Assembly: GCA_963745205.1 (NCBI GenBank)
Contig: CAVUWX010000021.1
Coordinates: forward strand, 62,001-126,000
Source: Hyphomicrobium_A sp963745205
Lineage (GTDB): Bacteria > Pseudomonadota > Alphaproteobacteria > Rhizobiales > Hyphomicrobiaceae
Direction: 5' to 3'
Length of the DNA stretch: 64,000 bases
The notes under the pieces were generated by a model. That model was not told the origin of the DNA. It made no database searches and saw only the letters and a program-made list of their open reading frames with translations. This document shows positions 19,338-28,350 of the stretch, piece by piece. The position numbers and the translations under genes were made by a program. How positions within the stretch are numbered: position 1 is the first letter of the stretch; each line of letters opens with the position of its first letter.

Positions 19338-20741
19338 TCAGTGCGCCAGCGCCTTGACGATCTCTTCCGTCATCTTCTTGGCGTCGCCCAACACCATCAC
19401 GGTGTTGTCCTTGTAGAAGAGCGGATTGTCGATGCCGGCATAGCCGGAGGCGAGCGAGCGCTTGTTGAACAGCACGGTGCCGGCCTTCCAGGCCTGCAGC
19501 ACCGGCATGCCGTAGATGGGCGAGGTCTTGTCGGTCTCGGCCGCCGGATTGACCACGTCGTTGGCGCCGATGACGTAGACGACGTCGGCCTGCGGCATCT
19601 CCGAGTTGATATCCTCGAGCTCGAACACCTCGTCGTAGGGAACGTTCGCTTCGGCGAGCAGCACGTTCATGTGCCCGGGCATGCGCCCGGCGACGGGGTG
19701 GATGGCGTATTTCACTTCCACGCCAGCTTTCTTGAGCTGGTCGCCCATCTCGCGCAGCGCGTGCTGGGCCTGGGCGACCGCCATGCCATAGCCCGGCACG
19801 ATGATCACCTTGCTGGCGTTCTTCATCACGTAGGCGGCATCCTCCGCCGAGCCGAGCTTGACGGGCTTCTGCTCGGCCCCGCCCGCAGGCCCCGCAACCT
19901 CGCCGCCGAAGCCGCCGAGGATGACGGAGATGAACGAGCGGTTCATGCCCTTGCACATGATGTAGGACAGGATCGCACCGGAGGAGCCGACGAGCGCGCC
20001 GGTGACGATGAGCGCGATGTTCGACAGCGTGAAGCCGATGCCGGCGGCCGCCCAGCCCGAGTAGGAGTTGAGCATCGATATGACGACGGGCATGTCGGCG
20101 CCGCCGATGGGGATGATGATGAGGACGCCGAACAGCATCGCCGTCAGCGTGATGGCCCAGAACAGCCAGCCTACGCCGCCCGACAGGCAGAACGTGTAGA
20201 TCAGCCACACGAGCAGCCCGAACAGGGCGAGATTGATGACGTGGCGCAAGGGCAGCATGATCGGCTTGCCCGACATGCGGCCCGATAGCTTGGCGAACGC
20301 GATGACGGAGCCGGTGAAGGTGATGGCGCCGATGGCGACGCCGAGCGACATCTCGATGAGGCTCGCGAAGTGGATGGCGCCGGGCTCGCCGATGCCAAAC
20401 GAGTCGGGCGCGTAAAGCGCCGCAGCCGCGACGCACACCGCGGCGAGGCCGACGAGCGAATGGAAGGCGGCGACGAGCTCGGGCATCGCCGTCATGGGGA
20501 TGCGCCGCGCGGTGATCGCGCCGATGAGGCCGCCGACACCGAGACCGCCCGCGATCAGGTACCAGGTCATCGGTATTTGCGGGTTCGCGATCGCGAGCGT
20601 GGTGCCCATGGCGATCGCCATGCCGAGCATGCCGGCGTAGTTGCCGCGCCGCGAGGTCGCCGGGCTCGACAGCCCGCGCAGGGCGAGGATGAACAGCACC
20701 CCCGAGGCGAGGTACAGGAGGGCGACGAGATTAGCCGACAT
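19338..20741 (-). CDS. pntB: NAD(P) transhydrogenase subunit beta
   Basis: A 467-residue inner-membrane subunit carrying the NADP(H)-binding domain III. About nine hydrophobic helices occupy residues 1-260. The cytoplasmic C-terminal domain has VIIVPGYGMAVAQAQHALRE (NADP-binding), HPVAGRMPGHMNVLLAE, VIGANDVVNPAA and GMPVLQAWKAGTVLFNKRS. The complex couples hydride transfer from NADH to NADP+ with inward proton flow, supplying NADPH. A CGGAGAGAG ribosome site lies just before the ATG. It is the last gene of the operon pntAA-pntAB-pntB. Confidence 0.97.
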   Translation of the reverse strand: MSANLVALLYLASGVLFILALRGLSSPATSRRGNYAGMLGMAIAMGTTLAIANPQIPMTWYLIAGGLGVGGLIGAITARRIPMTAMPELVAAFHSLVGLAAVCVAAAALYAPDSFGIGEPGAIHFASLIEMSLGVAIGAITFTGSVIAFAKLSGRMSGKPIMLPLRHVINLALFGLLVWLIYTFCLSGGVGWLFWAITLTAMLFGVLIIIPIGGADMPVVISMLNSYSGWAAAGIGFTLSNIALIVTGALVGSSGAILSYIMCKGMNRSFISVILGGFGGEVAGPAGGAEQKPVKLGSAEDAAYVMKNASKVIIVPGYGMAVAQAQHALREMGDQLKKAGVEVKYAIHPVAGRMPGHMNVLLAEANVPYDEVFELEDINSEMPQADVVYVIGANDVVNPAAETDKTSPIYGMPVLQAWKAGTVLFNKRSLASGYAGIDNPLFYKDNTVMVLGDAKKMTEEIVKALAH

Positions 20742-20774
20742 TGCTCTCTCCGGAGAGGCTCAACCCTTGCGTGC

Positions 20775-21209
20775 TCACCGTTTGTCGCCCTTCTTCTTGT
20801 ACATGGAGAGCATGCGCTGCGTGACGAGGAAGCCGCCGAAGATGTTCACGGACGCCATCGCCAGCGCGAGCAGGCCGAAAATCTTCGAGGCAAGGCTGCC
20901 GTCGAAGTTGATAAAGCTGTCGATGCCGCCGTGCTCGACCGCGACCGCCAGCAGCGCGCCGACGACGATTACGGATGAGATGGCGTTGGTGACGGACATG
21001 AGCGGAGTATGCAGCGCCGGCGTCACGCTCCAGACGACGTAGTAGCCGACGAAGATCGCCATCGCGAACACCATGAGCTCGTAGATGACGGGCTCGATGG
21101 CGCCGCCGATGCCGGCGGCGAAGGCTGGCGCAGGTGTGAGCAGGGCGAGGGCCAGCGCAGTCAGCCTGAGGACTGTGCTCGGCGGTGAGTGCTCGGCGCG
21201 CTTCCTCAT
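20775..21209 (-). CDS. pntAB: NAD(P) transhydrogenase subunit alpha part 2
   Basis: A 144-residue membrane subunit with an N-terminal hydrophobic segment and three further helices (YELMVFAMAIFVGYYVVW, TPLMSVTNAISSVIVVGALL, LALAMASVNIFGGFLVTQRM). In many alphaproteobacteria the E. coli PntA chain is split into PntAA (soluble) and PntAB (membrane), as here. It sits between pntAA, one base away, and pntB. Confidence 0.95.
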   Translation of the reverse strand: MRKRAEHSPPSTVLRLTALALALLTPAPAFAAGIGGAIEPVIYELMVFAMAIFVGYYVVWSVTPALHTPLMSVTNAISSVIVVGALLAVAVEHGGIDSFINFDGSLASKIFGLLALAMASVNIFGGFLVTQRMLSMYKKKGDKR

Positions 21210-21210
21210 C

Positions 21211-22350
21211 TCACGCTCCCTGAGACTGCAGGCTGGGGTGCACGATCTTGCCGTCCTTGGCGACGAGCGTACCTTTGACGATCTCGTCGTCCCAATTGAC
21301 CTTCAATGCCTTGTCCTTCTTGTCGATCATGGTCTCGAGGAAGGTATAGAGGTTCTTGGCGTAGAGGCTCGAGGCGTTGACCGGGATCTCGCCCGCGAGG
21401 TTGAGCGGGCCAAAGATGCGCACGCCGTTGTGCTCGATCGTCTTGCCGGGCTCGGTCAGCTCGCAATTGCCGCCACGCTCGGCCGCGAGATCAACGATGA
21501 CGGCGCCGGGCTTCATGCTCTCGACCATGGCGCGCGAGATAAGCTTTGGCGCCGGACGGCCGGGGATCAGCGCAGTGGTGACGACGATGTCCTGGTTCTT
21601 GATGTGGGAGGCGACGAGCTCGGCCTGCTTCTTCTGGTATTCGGCCGACATCGGCTTGGCGTAGCCCGCCGCCGTCTGCGCCTGCTTGAACTCCTCGTCC
21701 TCCACCGCGACGAACTTCGCCCCGAGCGAGGCGACCTGCTCCTTGGCCGCGGGGCGCACGTCGGTCGCCGACACCTGCGCGCCGAGCCGGCGCGCGGTGG
21801 CGATCGCCTGTAGGCCGGCGACGCCCGCACCCATGATGAAAGCTCTTGCGGCGGGAACCGTGCCCGCCGCCGTCATCATCATCGGCATCGCCTGCTCGAA
21901 CATGGCCGCAGCATCCACGACGGCCTTGTAGCCGGCGAGGTTCGCCTGACTCGAGAGCACGTCCATCGATTGGGCCCGCGTGATACGCGGCATGAACTCC
22001 ATGGTGAACAGGGCGGCATTCGAGGCGGCGAGCGCTTCCAGCCCCGCGCGGTCGCCGTAAGGGTCGAGCATGGCGATGACGAGCGCGCCGGGCTTTAATG
22101 CCCTTACCTCGTCGACTGTGGGGCGTCGCACCTTGAAGAGAATGTCGGCGTCGCGCAGCGCTTCCGCCGCCGTCGGCACGATCTCGGCGCCCTGGGCACG
22201 CAGGGCATCGTCGGAAAAGCGCGAGCGTGCGCCGGCGCCCGACTGGACCTTCACCTTAGCGCCGAGGCCGACGAGCTTCTTCGTCGTCTCGGGCGAGATC
22301 GCGACGCGCAACTCGTCCGTCCCCTCCGCCGTTACAGCTATGGTGACCAT
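21211..22350 (-). CDS. pntAA: NAD(P) transhydrogenase subunit alpha part 1
   Basis: A 379-residue soluble NAD(H)-binding domain I of the transhydrogenase. It resembles alanine dehydrogenase: VQSGAGARSRFSDDAL near the N-terminus, RITRAQSMDVLSSQANLAGY, and the Rossmann loop AFIMGAGVAGLQAIATARRL around residues 165-185. SRAMVESMKPGAVIVDLAAE is the typical late motif. It ends one base before pntAB starts. The aa3-oxidase subunit IV gene lies upstream in the same direction. Confidence 0.97.
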   Translation of the reverse strand: MVTIAVTAEGTDELRVAISPETTKKLVGLGAKVKVQSGAGARSRFSDDALRAQGAEIVPTAAEALRDADILFKVRRPTVDEVRALKPGALVIAMLDPYGDRAGLEALAASNAALFTMEFMPRITRAQSMDVLSSQANLAGYKAVVDAAAMFEQAMPMMMTAAGTVPAARAFIMGAGVAGLQAIATARRLGAQVSATDVRPAAKEQVASLGAKFVAVEDEEFKQAQTAAGYAKPMSAEYQKKQAELVASHIKNQDIVVTTALIPGRPAPKLISRAMVESMKPGAVIVDLAAERGGNCELTEPGKTIEHNGVRIFGPLNLAGEIPVNASSLYAKNLYTFLETMIDKKDKALKVNWDDEIVKGTLVAKDGKIVHPSLQSQGA

Positions 22351-22440
22351 GTACTCTTCCAGTTATGCGGAGGACTTTCAGCCGCCCTCCGGCAAAGACC
22401 TTTCCGGGCGGCTCGCCTGCTCAAGGTGCCCGTCGCGGGC

Positions 22441-22584
22441 TCAGGTCAGGAAGTAGGCCATCCCGGCCAGGAGCAGGACCAGAAAGACGATCATTATCTT
22501 CGTCAATCGAAGAAACGAACTGTAGGTCTGGCCATGGGCGGCGTAGTCCATCTCCGAGCTGCCGCCAGACAAATCGATCGCCAC
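22441..22584 (-). CDS. small aa3-type cytochrome c oxidase subunit IV-like protein
   Basis: 47 residues from a GTG with GGGAGGGG five bases upstream. The core MDYAAHGQTYSSF followed by one membrane helix (IMIVFLVLLLAGMAYFL) is the signature of the bacterial aa3-type oxidase subunit IV family, a tiny single-span protein found in the Paracoccus and Rhodobacter oxidases. It lies 90 bases upstream of pntAA in the same direction, an arrangement common in Rhizobiales, so it may be co-transcribed with the transhydrogenase rather than with the oxidase genes. Confidence 0.85.
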   Translation of the reverse strand: MAIDLSGGSSEMDYAAHGQTYSSFLRLTKIMIVFLVLLLAGMAYFLT

Positions 22585-22786
22585 TTGTCCCCTCCCTGGG
22601 TTTCCCGTGTCCCTGGGTTCGTAGCGCAACGGCCGGCGTCTATCAAGACGATGGCGGCTTCGCGTGGGACACATTACGGCATCGCGTTGACCATGTGTGG
22701 CATTTGTCCCTGCGGCTTGGGCGCGCGCGTATGGTTAGTATGAGCCCGCGGCCCGCTGCACCTTCAAACCTTCATTCGGTTGTCCC

Positions 22787-24061
22787 GTGGATACATTCGA
22801 GCTCGTCGGGCGATTGGCGATCGCGCTTGCCATCGGCCTCGTGATTGGAATCGAGCGCGGCTGGAAGCAGCGCGAGGAGGCCGAAGGAGAGCGGGCCGCC
22901 GGCCTGCGCACGCACGCTCTTTCCGGCCTCCTCGGCGGCATCTGGGGCGCGCTCGCGCTGAACACCGGCCAGGCTGGCGTGATCGCCCTAGCCCTCGCCT
23001 TCGCCGCTTTCACGGCGGCTATCGCGGTCTTTCGCTATCGCGAGATGGTGCACGACAAGACTTTCGGGGCCACTACCGTGGTCGCGGCCATGCTGGCGTT
23101 CGCCCTCGGTGCGCTTGCCGTGACGGGTGACAGGACCGCGGCCGCGGCCGCAGGCGTCGCCACCGCCATGCTGCTCGCGCTCAAGGCTGCGCTGCACGAA
23201 TGGGTGAAACGGCTGACGTGGGAGGAGCTGCGGGCGGGCCTCATCCTGCTCGCGATGAGCGTGATCCTGCTGCCGCTGCTGCCCGATCGCGAGCTCAGCC
23301 CCTCGTTTCCCGTCAATCCGCACGAGATCTGGCTGCTGACCGTCCTCATCGCGGCACTCTCGTTTGCCGGCTACGTGGCGATCCGCCTCGCCGGGCCTTC
23401 GGTCGGCGTGCTGCTCTCAGGCCTCGCCGGCGGGCTCGTGTCCTCGACGGCGGTGACGCTCAACATGGCGCGGCTCGCCCGCGCCGACGGCGAGCGCTGC
23501 AACATCTTTGCCGCCGGCGTGCTCGTCGCGGGCGCCGTCATGATGCTGCGCGTGCTCGTCATCGTCGGCGTCGTCAACGTTGCGCTGCTTGCGTCCATCG
23601 CCGCGCCGCTGCTTCTGGGCGCGCTCACGCTCGCCGGCATTGCCGGGTACCTGGCAAACTGGGGGCGCGAGGACTGTCCGGTCGGGAAGCCGCTAGCCCT
23701 GCAGAACCCGTTCGAATTGCGCGTCGTGCTCGAGTTCGGCGCGCTGCTCGCTGTCATCATGGCGGCCGCCAAATTGCTTTCGGGCTGGGCCGGAGCCAAC
23801 GGCGCGATCGTGCTCGCCGCGATCTCGGGCTTTGTCGACGTCGACGCGATCAGCATCTCGCTCGCGCGGCTCGCCCCGCAAGGGCTTGCATCCGGGGGCG
23901 CAGTCGCGGCCATTCTCGTCGCGGTGGTGGCAAACAGCCTCACCAAGATCGCGCTCGGCACCGTGGCGGGCGGCCTCGGGTTCGGCAAGGTCGTGGCCCG
24001 CAGCATCGCTGCGTCGCTCGCCGTCGGCGCGCTCGGACTGCTGCCGGCTCTGGTGACGTGA
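22787..24061 (+). CDS. MgtC/SapB and DUF4010 membrane protein
   Basis: A 424-residue integral membrane protein from a GTG start. The N-terminal MgtC/SapB-like part has LAIALAIGLVIGIERGW and GLRTHALSGLLGGI. The DUF4010 part includes GLAGGLVSSTAVTLNMARLAR and, near the end, AISGFVDVDAISISLARLA. About twelve hydrophobic segments are visible. Members are thought to be transporters or membrane regulators, but the substrate is unknown. It is divergent from the small oxidase subunit and overlaps nothing. Confidence 0.85.
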   Translation: MDTFELVGRLAIALAIGLVIGIERGWKQREEAEGERAAGLRTHALSGLLGGIWGALALNTGQAGVIALALAFAAFTAAIAVFRYREMVHDKTFGATTVVAAMLAFALGALAVTGDRTAAAAAGVATAMLLALKAALHEWVKRLTWEELRAGLILLAMSVILLPLLPDRELSPSFPVNPHEIWLLTVLIAALSFAGYVAIRLAGPSVGVLLSGLAGGLVSSTAVTLNMARLARADGERCNIFAAGVLVAGAVMMLRVLVIVGVVNVALLASIAAPLLLGALTLAGIAGYLANWGREDCPVGKPLALQNPFELRVVLEFGALLAVIMAAAKLLSGWAGANGAIVLAAISGFVDVDAISISLARLAPQGLASGGAVAAILVAVVANSLTKIALGTVAGGLGFGKVVARSIAASLAVGALGLLPALVT

Positions 24062-24091
24062 GGATGCCTTCGCGGCTCCAGCCTCGCGTCG

Positions 24092-24415
24092 TTACTCCTT
24101 GCGCAGCGACATGATATAGGCGGCAAGCGCGAACATCTCGTCCTGGGTCAGGTGATGGTTCGGCATCATCGGCGGCACCGATTTGAGCCAGAGGACGATG
24201 CCGTCGAAGGTCTGGCCGGGGCGGTTCGCCACCGCGACGAAGCCCGGAATGCCCATCGCCCCCTGCTTCTCGCCCTGCCCCTCGTTGAGATGGCACTGCG
24301 CGCACAGCGCCTGAGCGAGCTCGCGACCCTTGGCGGTATCGTCGGCCGCCGCGACCGCCAACGCGGAGCTGAGCGCCAGGACGCCCGCCACCGCACGGCA
24401 AATGTGATGGCGCAT
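24092..24415 (-). CDS. periplasmic class I cytochrome c
   Basis: 107 residues. The signal peptide ends near AVAAADD. The haem site is CAQCH at about residues 38-42, and a probable Met ligand lies in SVPPMMPNHHLTQDEM. Short c-type cytochromes of this kind pass electrons in the periplasm. A ribosome site GAGAGG precedes the ATG at 24415. It converges with the MgtC-like gene and is divergent from the DUF2892 gene. The electron donor and acceptor are unknown. Confidence 0.88.
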   Translation of the reverse strand: MRHHICRAVAGVLALSSALAVAAADDTAKGRELAQALCAQCHLNEGQGEKQGAMGIPGFVAVANRPGQTFDGIVLWLKSVPPMMPNHHLTQDEMFALAAYIMSLRKE

Positions 24416-24568
24416 CGTTGCCTCTCCCGCCGAAGCCTCAGGCCAAAATATATTCGATTCCCGTGCATTTCGTGCGCGCGCGAATTTGATCCAAGTCACG
24501 GCGGGTGCCGGCACGGCAGCCTACGCTTGAGTTGGCGCGCCGCTGGCGCCGGACAAGGAGATTTCGTC

Positions 24569-24767
24569 ATGGATCTCAACGAAGGAACGGTTGACCGCGC
24601 ACTGCGCATCGTCGTCGGTCTGGTGCTCATCGCCTTCCCCATCGGGCTGTTCGGCATCGACCAACGCCTACGTATGGGGCTGGATCGGGCTCATACCACT
24701 GGTGACGGGGCTCGTGGGATGGTGCCCGGCCTATTCGCTGCTGGGTCGCAAGACCATCGCCTCCTGA
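24569..24767 (+). CDS. DUF2892 inner-membrane protein, frameshifted
   Basis: About 65 residues once repaired. The start MDLNEGTVDRALRIVVGLVL is the family N-terminus, with AAGGAG before the ATG. Near 24660-24663 the reading frame shifts by one surplus base; the other frame continues AYVWGWIGLIPLVTG and ends GRKTIAS at a TGA, exactly the usual second helix and tail (GWCPAYSLLG) of DUF2892. Two membrane helices, function unknown; these small proteins are often linked to sulfur or rhodanese genes, but none is seen here. Confidence 0.85.
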
Positions 24768-24783
24768 CCTGCCGGGAAGCAGC

Positions 24784-26151
24784 TCAGCGCATGTTGTCGG
24801 GCAGCGGCACTCCAGCTGTAGCGAACGCGTTCCGCTGCCGCGCTTCCACCTCGGCGAGCCGGAACCCATCGATCGTCTCGTTGAAGAGGCGATACCAGTT
24901 CTGCCGCGCGTCGAGGTGCAGGAACACGCCGCCCAGTCCGATCGCCGCGCGGTCCATGAACACGAACTCGCGCGGCACCGTCACCGGCCCCTTCTCGCGC
25001 AGGATCTTGTGCACGCGGAAGGCCTCCTTGCGCCCGTACTCGGCCGGCGTCGTGCCTTCGTCGATGGCGCGCTCGCGGTCATCCAGCAGCGGGCCATAGA
25101 TGAAGCGCGCCCAGATGCTCATCGCCTCGATCAGCTCGCCGGAAAGCCCGCGGAAGCCCCAGGTCTCGTAGGCGTGCACGACGAGCTCGCGGTTGCCGCT
25201 AAGCAGGCCGTTGTAGAGGTCGATGACGCCCTGCACGAACGATGGATGGAAGCTGCGGATGCAGCCGTAGTCCAACAGGTTGATGCCCGCGGCGTGGCCG
25301 TCGCGCTCGAACACGGTGTAGTTGCCCAAGTGCGGGTCGCCGTGGATGACGCCGTAGTGGCTGAACGGGAACCACCAGGCGCGGAACAGCGCGCGCGCGA
25401 TGGCGTTGCGATCCTCGAGCGACGCCGGCTTGTAGTCGAGCAGCTTGCGGCCCTCGAGCCACGTCATGGCGAGTAAGCGCCTCGTCGACAGCTCGGGGAC
25501 GACCTCGGGGACGCGGACGCGCTCGTCGCCCGCGAAGATCGACCGGTAGAGGCGCATGTGGCGCGCCTCCAGCTCGTAGTCGAGCTCCTCGCGCAGCCGC
25601 GCCGCGATCTCCTTCTGGATCTCGCCCGTCGAGACGGCCGGGTCCATGCGCGCGTGGATGGCGAAGACGGCCTTGAGCTGCGCGAGGTCGGCCTCCACCG
25701 CCGACGGCATGTCGGGATACTGCAGCTTGACCGCCAGAGGGCGGCCGTCGTGCGCAACGGCCCTGTGCACCTGTCCGAGCGAGGCCGAGGCCGCCGCCTC
25801 AATCTCGAAGCTCTCAAAGCGCCGCGCCCAATCTGCCCCCAGCTCGGCGGCGAGGCGCCGCCTCACGAAGGCCGGTCCCATCGCGGGGGCGGCCGATTGG
25901 AGCTGCATGAGCTCGCGCGCGTATTCTGCTGGCAGCGCCTCGGGAATGGTCGAGAGGAACTGTGCCACCTTCATCAGCGGACCCTTGAGGCCGCCGAGCG
26001 CAACCGCGAGATCGGCTGCGGCGCGCGCAGGGTCGTAATCCCGGCCAAGCAGACGTCCGCCGGCAACGCGCGCGGCCACCGCGCCCACGTTGGTGCCGAC
26101 GCGGACGTAGCGCGCGGCCCGCGCCGAAAACCTGTTCTCCTCGTCGGCCAT
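24784..26151 (-). CDS. ABC1/UbiB-family atypical protein kinase
   Basis: 455 residues with the UbiB-like features in order: a KxGQ-like helix (KVAQFLSTIPE, with Ala for Gly), the Ala-rich loop AAASASLGQVHRAV replacing the glycine loop, the lysine in LAVKLQYP, and the catalytic-site segment VIHGDPHLGNYTVF with the DYG-like LLDYGCI. No clear C-terminal membrane pair is visible, so it may be soluble. Family members support ubiquinone synthesis or lipid metabolism as ATPases; the role here is unassigned. Its start is the ATG at 26151. Confidence 0.88.
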   Translation of the reverse strand: MADEENRFSARAARYVRVGTNVGAVAARVAGGRLLGRDYDPARAAADLAVALGGLKGPLMKVAQFLSTIPEALPAEYARELMQLQSAAPAMGPAFVRRRLAAELGADWARRFESFEIEAAASASLGQVHRAVAHDGRPLAVKLQYPDMPSAVEADLAQLKAVFAIHARMDPAVSTGEIQKEIAARLREELDYELEARHMRLYRSIFAGDERVRVPEVVPELSTRRLLAMTWLEGRKLLDYKPASLEDRNAIARALFRAWWFPFSHYGVIHGDPHLGNYTVFERDGHAAGINLLDYGCIRSFHPSFVQGVIDLYNGLLSGNRELVVHAYETWGFRGLSGELIEAMSIWARFIYGPLLDDRERAIDEGTTPAEYGRKEAFRVHKILREKGPVTVPREFVFMDRAAIGLGGVFLHLDARQNWYRLFNETIDGFRLAEVEARQRNAFATAGVPLPDNMR

Positions 26152-26229
26152 CGCTGAGTTTTCTCGGGAGGCGCCTGCGCGCGCTCAAGGCATATCGGAG
26201 CGCGGCACCACCCGCGCAAGGCAGCCGCG

Positions 26230-28134
26230 CTAGACCGCGACCTGCGTGCCGACCTCGACGACGCGGTCGGTCGGGATTTTGAAATAAGTCGTGGCGTCCT
26301 GGGCGCTGCGTGCGAGCGCGACGAACAGGCGGTCTTGCCAGCCCGGCATCTCGGACTTGGGCGTCACCTTGAGGTTGCGGCGCGACAGGAAGAACGAGGT
26401 GGCTGCGACATCGACGTTGAGGTCCTTGCGCCGGCACTGGTCGAATATTTTCGGCACGCTCGGCGTCTCCATGAAGCCGTAGCGGGCGACCACCCGGATG
26501 AAGGTGTCGCTGACGCGGTCGACGGTCACGCGCTCGTAGCGTGGCACGCGCGGTGTGTCCTCGGTCTTGATCGAGAGGATGATGTTGCGCTCGTGCAGCA
26601 CGCGGTTGTGTTTCAGGTTGTGCATGAGGGCCGTCGGCGCCGCATTGGGGTCGGCCGTAAAGAACACCGCCGTCCCCGGCACCCGGTGCGGCGGCTTGGC
26701 CTCGAGCTTGCGCATGAGCCAATCGAGATCGGCCTCGTTCCTGCGGTTTTGCTTGGCCAACAGGCGCGAGCCCCTGACCCAGGTGACGATCACCAGAGCG
26801 ACGCAGCCAGCCATCAACAGCGGGACCCAAGCTCCCTCAAACAGCTTCAGCATGTTCGCCGCGAAAAATGCCTGCTCGACGAGGAGCAGCGGCACGATCA
26901 AGGCGGCGACTTGCCAGAGCTTCCATCCCCACATCCGCCAGATGACGAAAAATGCCATGAGCGAGGCGATGATCATCTGCGCCGTCACGGCAACGCCGTA
27001 GGCGGCCGCAAGATTGCTGGAGGTCCTGAACAGCAGCACCACCAGCATCACCGCAACGAGCAGAATCCAATTCACGCGTGGCATGTAGATCTGCCCGGAG
27101 ATGGATTCGGAGGTGTGCGTGATGCCGAAGCGGGGCAGCAGGCCGAGCTGGATCGCCTGGCGCGTCAGCGAGAAAGCGCCGGTGATCACCGCCTGGCTCG
27201 CAATGATGGTCGCGAGCGTGGCGAGGATCACCATGGGGACAAGCGCCCAGTCGGGATAGAGCAGATAGAACGGGTTCTCGATCGCTTCCGGACGCTGCAG
27301 AACAAGTGCACCTTGGCCGAAGTAGTTTATGACGAGCGACGGCAGCACGAGAGCCAGCCAAGCGGCCTGGATGGGCTTGCGGCCGAAGTGACCGAGATCG
27401 GCGTAGAGCGCCTCCGCTCCGGTGACGGCCAGAAAGACGAGGCCGAGGACCGTAAGCCCGATAAGCCCATGCTTGAACAGGAACCTGATCCCATACTCGG
27501 GATCGACGGAGACAAGCACGTCGGGATTGGCGACCACGTGGACAAGACCGCCGGCGGCAATCACCGCGAACCAGACCACCATGATCGGCCCGAACAGGGC
27601 GGCGACTGCCGCTGTGCCCTGCGATTGGGCGGCGAACAGGAAGACCAGAATCACGGCTGCCAGCGGCAGGACCATGTTTGCAAATGACGGCGAGACGAGA
27701 TTCAAGCCTTCCACGGCCGACAGAACCGAGATCGCCGGCGTGATAACGGCATCGCCGTAAAAAAATGAAGCACCGGCGATTCCCAACCCCAAAATCAAAG
27801 GCGCGCTGCGCTTTGCCACGGACTGACCGAGCGCCATGAGCGCGAACGTGCCGCCCTCGCCGTGGTTGTCGGCGCGCAACAGGATGATGACGTACTTGAG
27901 GGTCACGATGAGCAGCAGCGCCCAGATGATGAGCGACAGCACGCCGAACACAGCTTCGCGTCCGGCAAAGCTTGTCCCTTTGGCCGCGATGATCGCCTCG
28001 TGGAAGGCGTAGAGCGGGCTCGTGCCGATGTCGCCGTAGACCACGCCCACGGATCCGAGCACGAGCGGCCAAAAATGCTTATCGAGAGTGTCGTCGGGCT
28101 GCTCGACGCCCTTCGCCACGTGCGATTGTGCCAC
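26230..28134 (-). CDS. kup: potassium uptake protein Kup
   Basis: About 634 residues, a proton-linked K+ transporter of the KUP/HAK family. GVVYGDIGTSPLYAF near the N-terminus is the family signature. Twelve membrane segments follow, then a cytoplasmic C-terminal domain of about 170 residues (KLEAKPPHRVPGTAVFF, ERVTVDRVSDTFIRV). I chose the GTG at 28134 because GAGG lies eight bases before it; a GTG at 28146 is possible. Kup works at low external K+ or low pH. It stands alone on the minus strand. Confidence 0.95.
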   Translation of the reverse strand: MAQSHVAKGVEQPDDTLDKHFWPLVLGSVGVVYGDIGTSPLYAFHEAIIAAKGTSFAGREAVFGVLSLIIWALLLIVTLKYVIILLRADNHGEGGTFALMALGQSVAKRSAPLILGLGIAGASFFYGDAVITPAISVLSAVEGLNLVSPSFANMVLPLAAVILVFLFAAQSQGTAAVAALFGPIMVVWFAVIAAGGLVHVVANPDVLVSVDPEYGIRFLFKHGLIGLTVLGLVFLAVTGAEALYADLGHFGRKPIQAAWLALVLPSLVINYFGQGALVLQRPEAIENPFYLLYPDWALVPMVILATLATIIASQAVITGAFSLTRQAIQLGLLPRFGITHTSESISGQIYMPRVNWILLVAVMLVVLLFRTSSNLAAAYGVAVTAQMIIASLMAFFVIWRMWGWKLWQVAALIVPLLLVEQAFFAANMLKLFEGAWVPLLMAGCVALVIVTWVRGSRLLAKQNRRNEADLDWLMRKLEAKPPHRVPGTAVFFTADPNAAPTALMHNLKHNRVLHERNIILSIKTEDTPRVPRYERVTVDRVSDTFIRVVARYGFMETPSVPKIFDQCRRKDLNVDVAATSFFLSRRNLKVTPKSEMPGWQDRLFVALARSAQDATTYFKIPTDRVVEVGTQVAV

Positions 28135-28350
28135 CTGGCACCTCACGTTGAGCTGCAGCGCAGCAATGGCGGGCGCTTGTAACCACTATTGGCGCTCGAG
28201 GGAAACCCCCTAATTCGCTCAGCCCCCGGCTTCGCGATCTTGACAATGGCGCAGGAGCCTGGAGCGGGGACAATGGCTTGCCCCGGCGGCGCGTCGGCGA
28301 GGCAACGTTATCCTATCCAAGCGCCATTTCGACGCTACGGCGCAAGTTTC

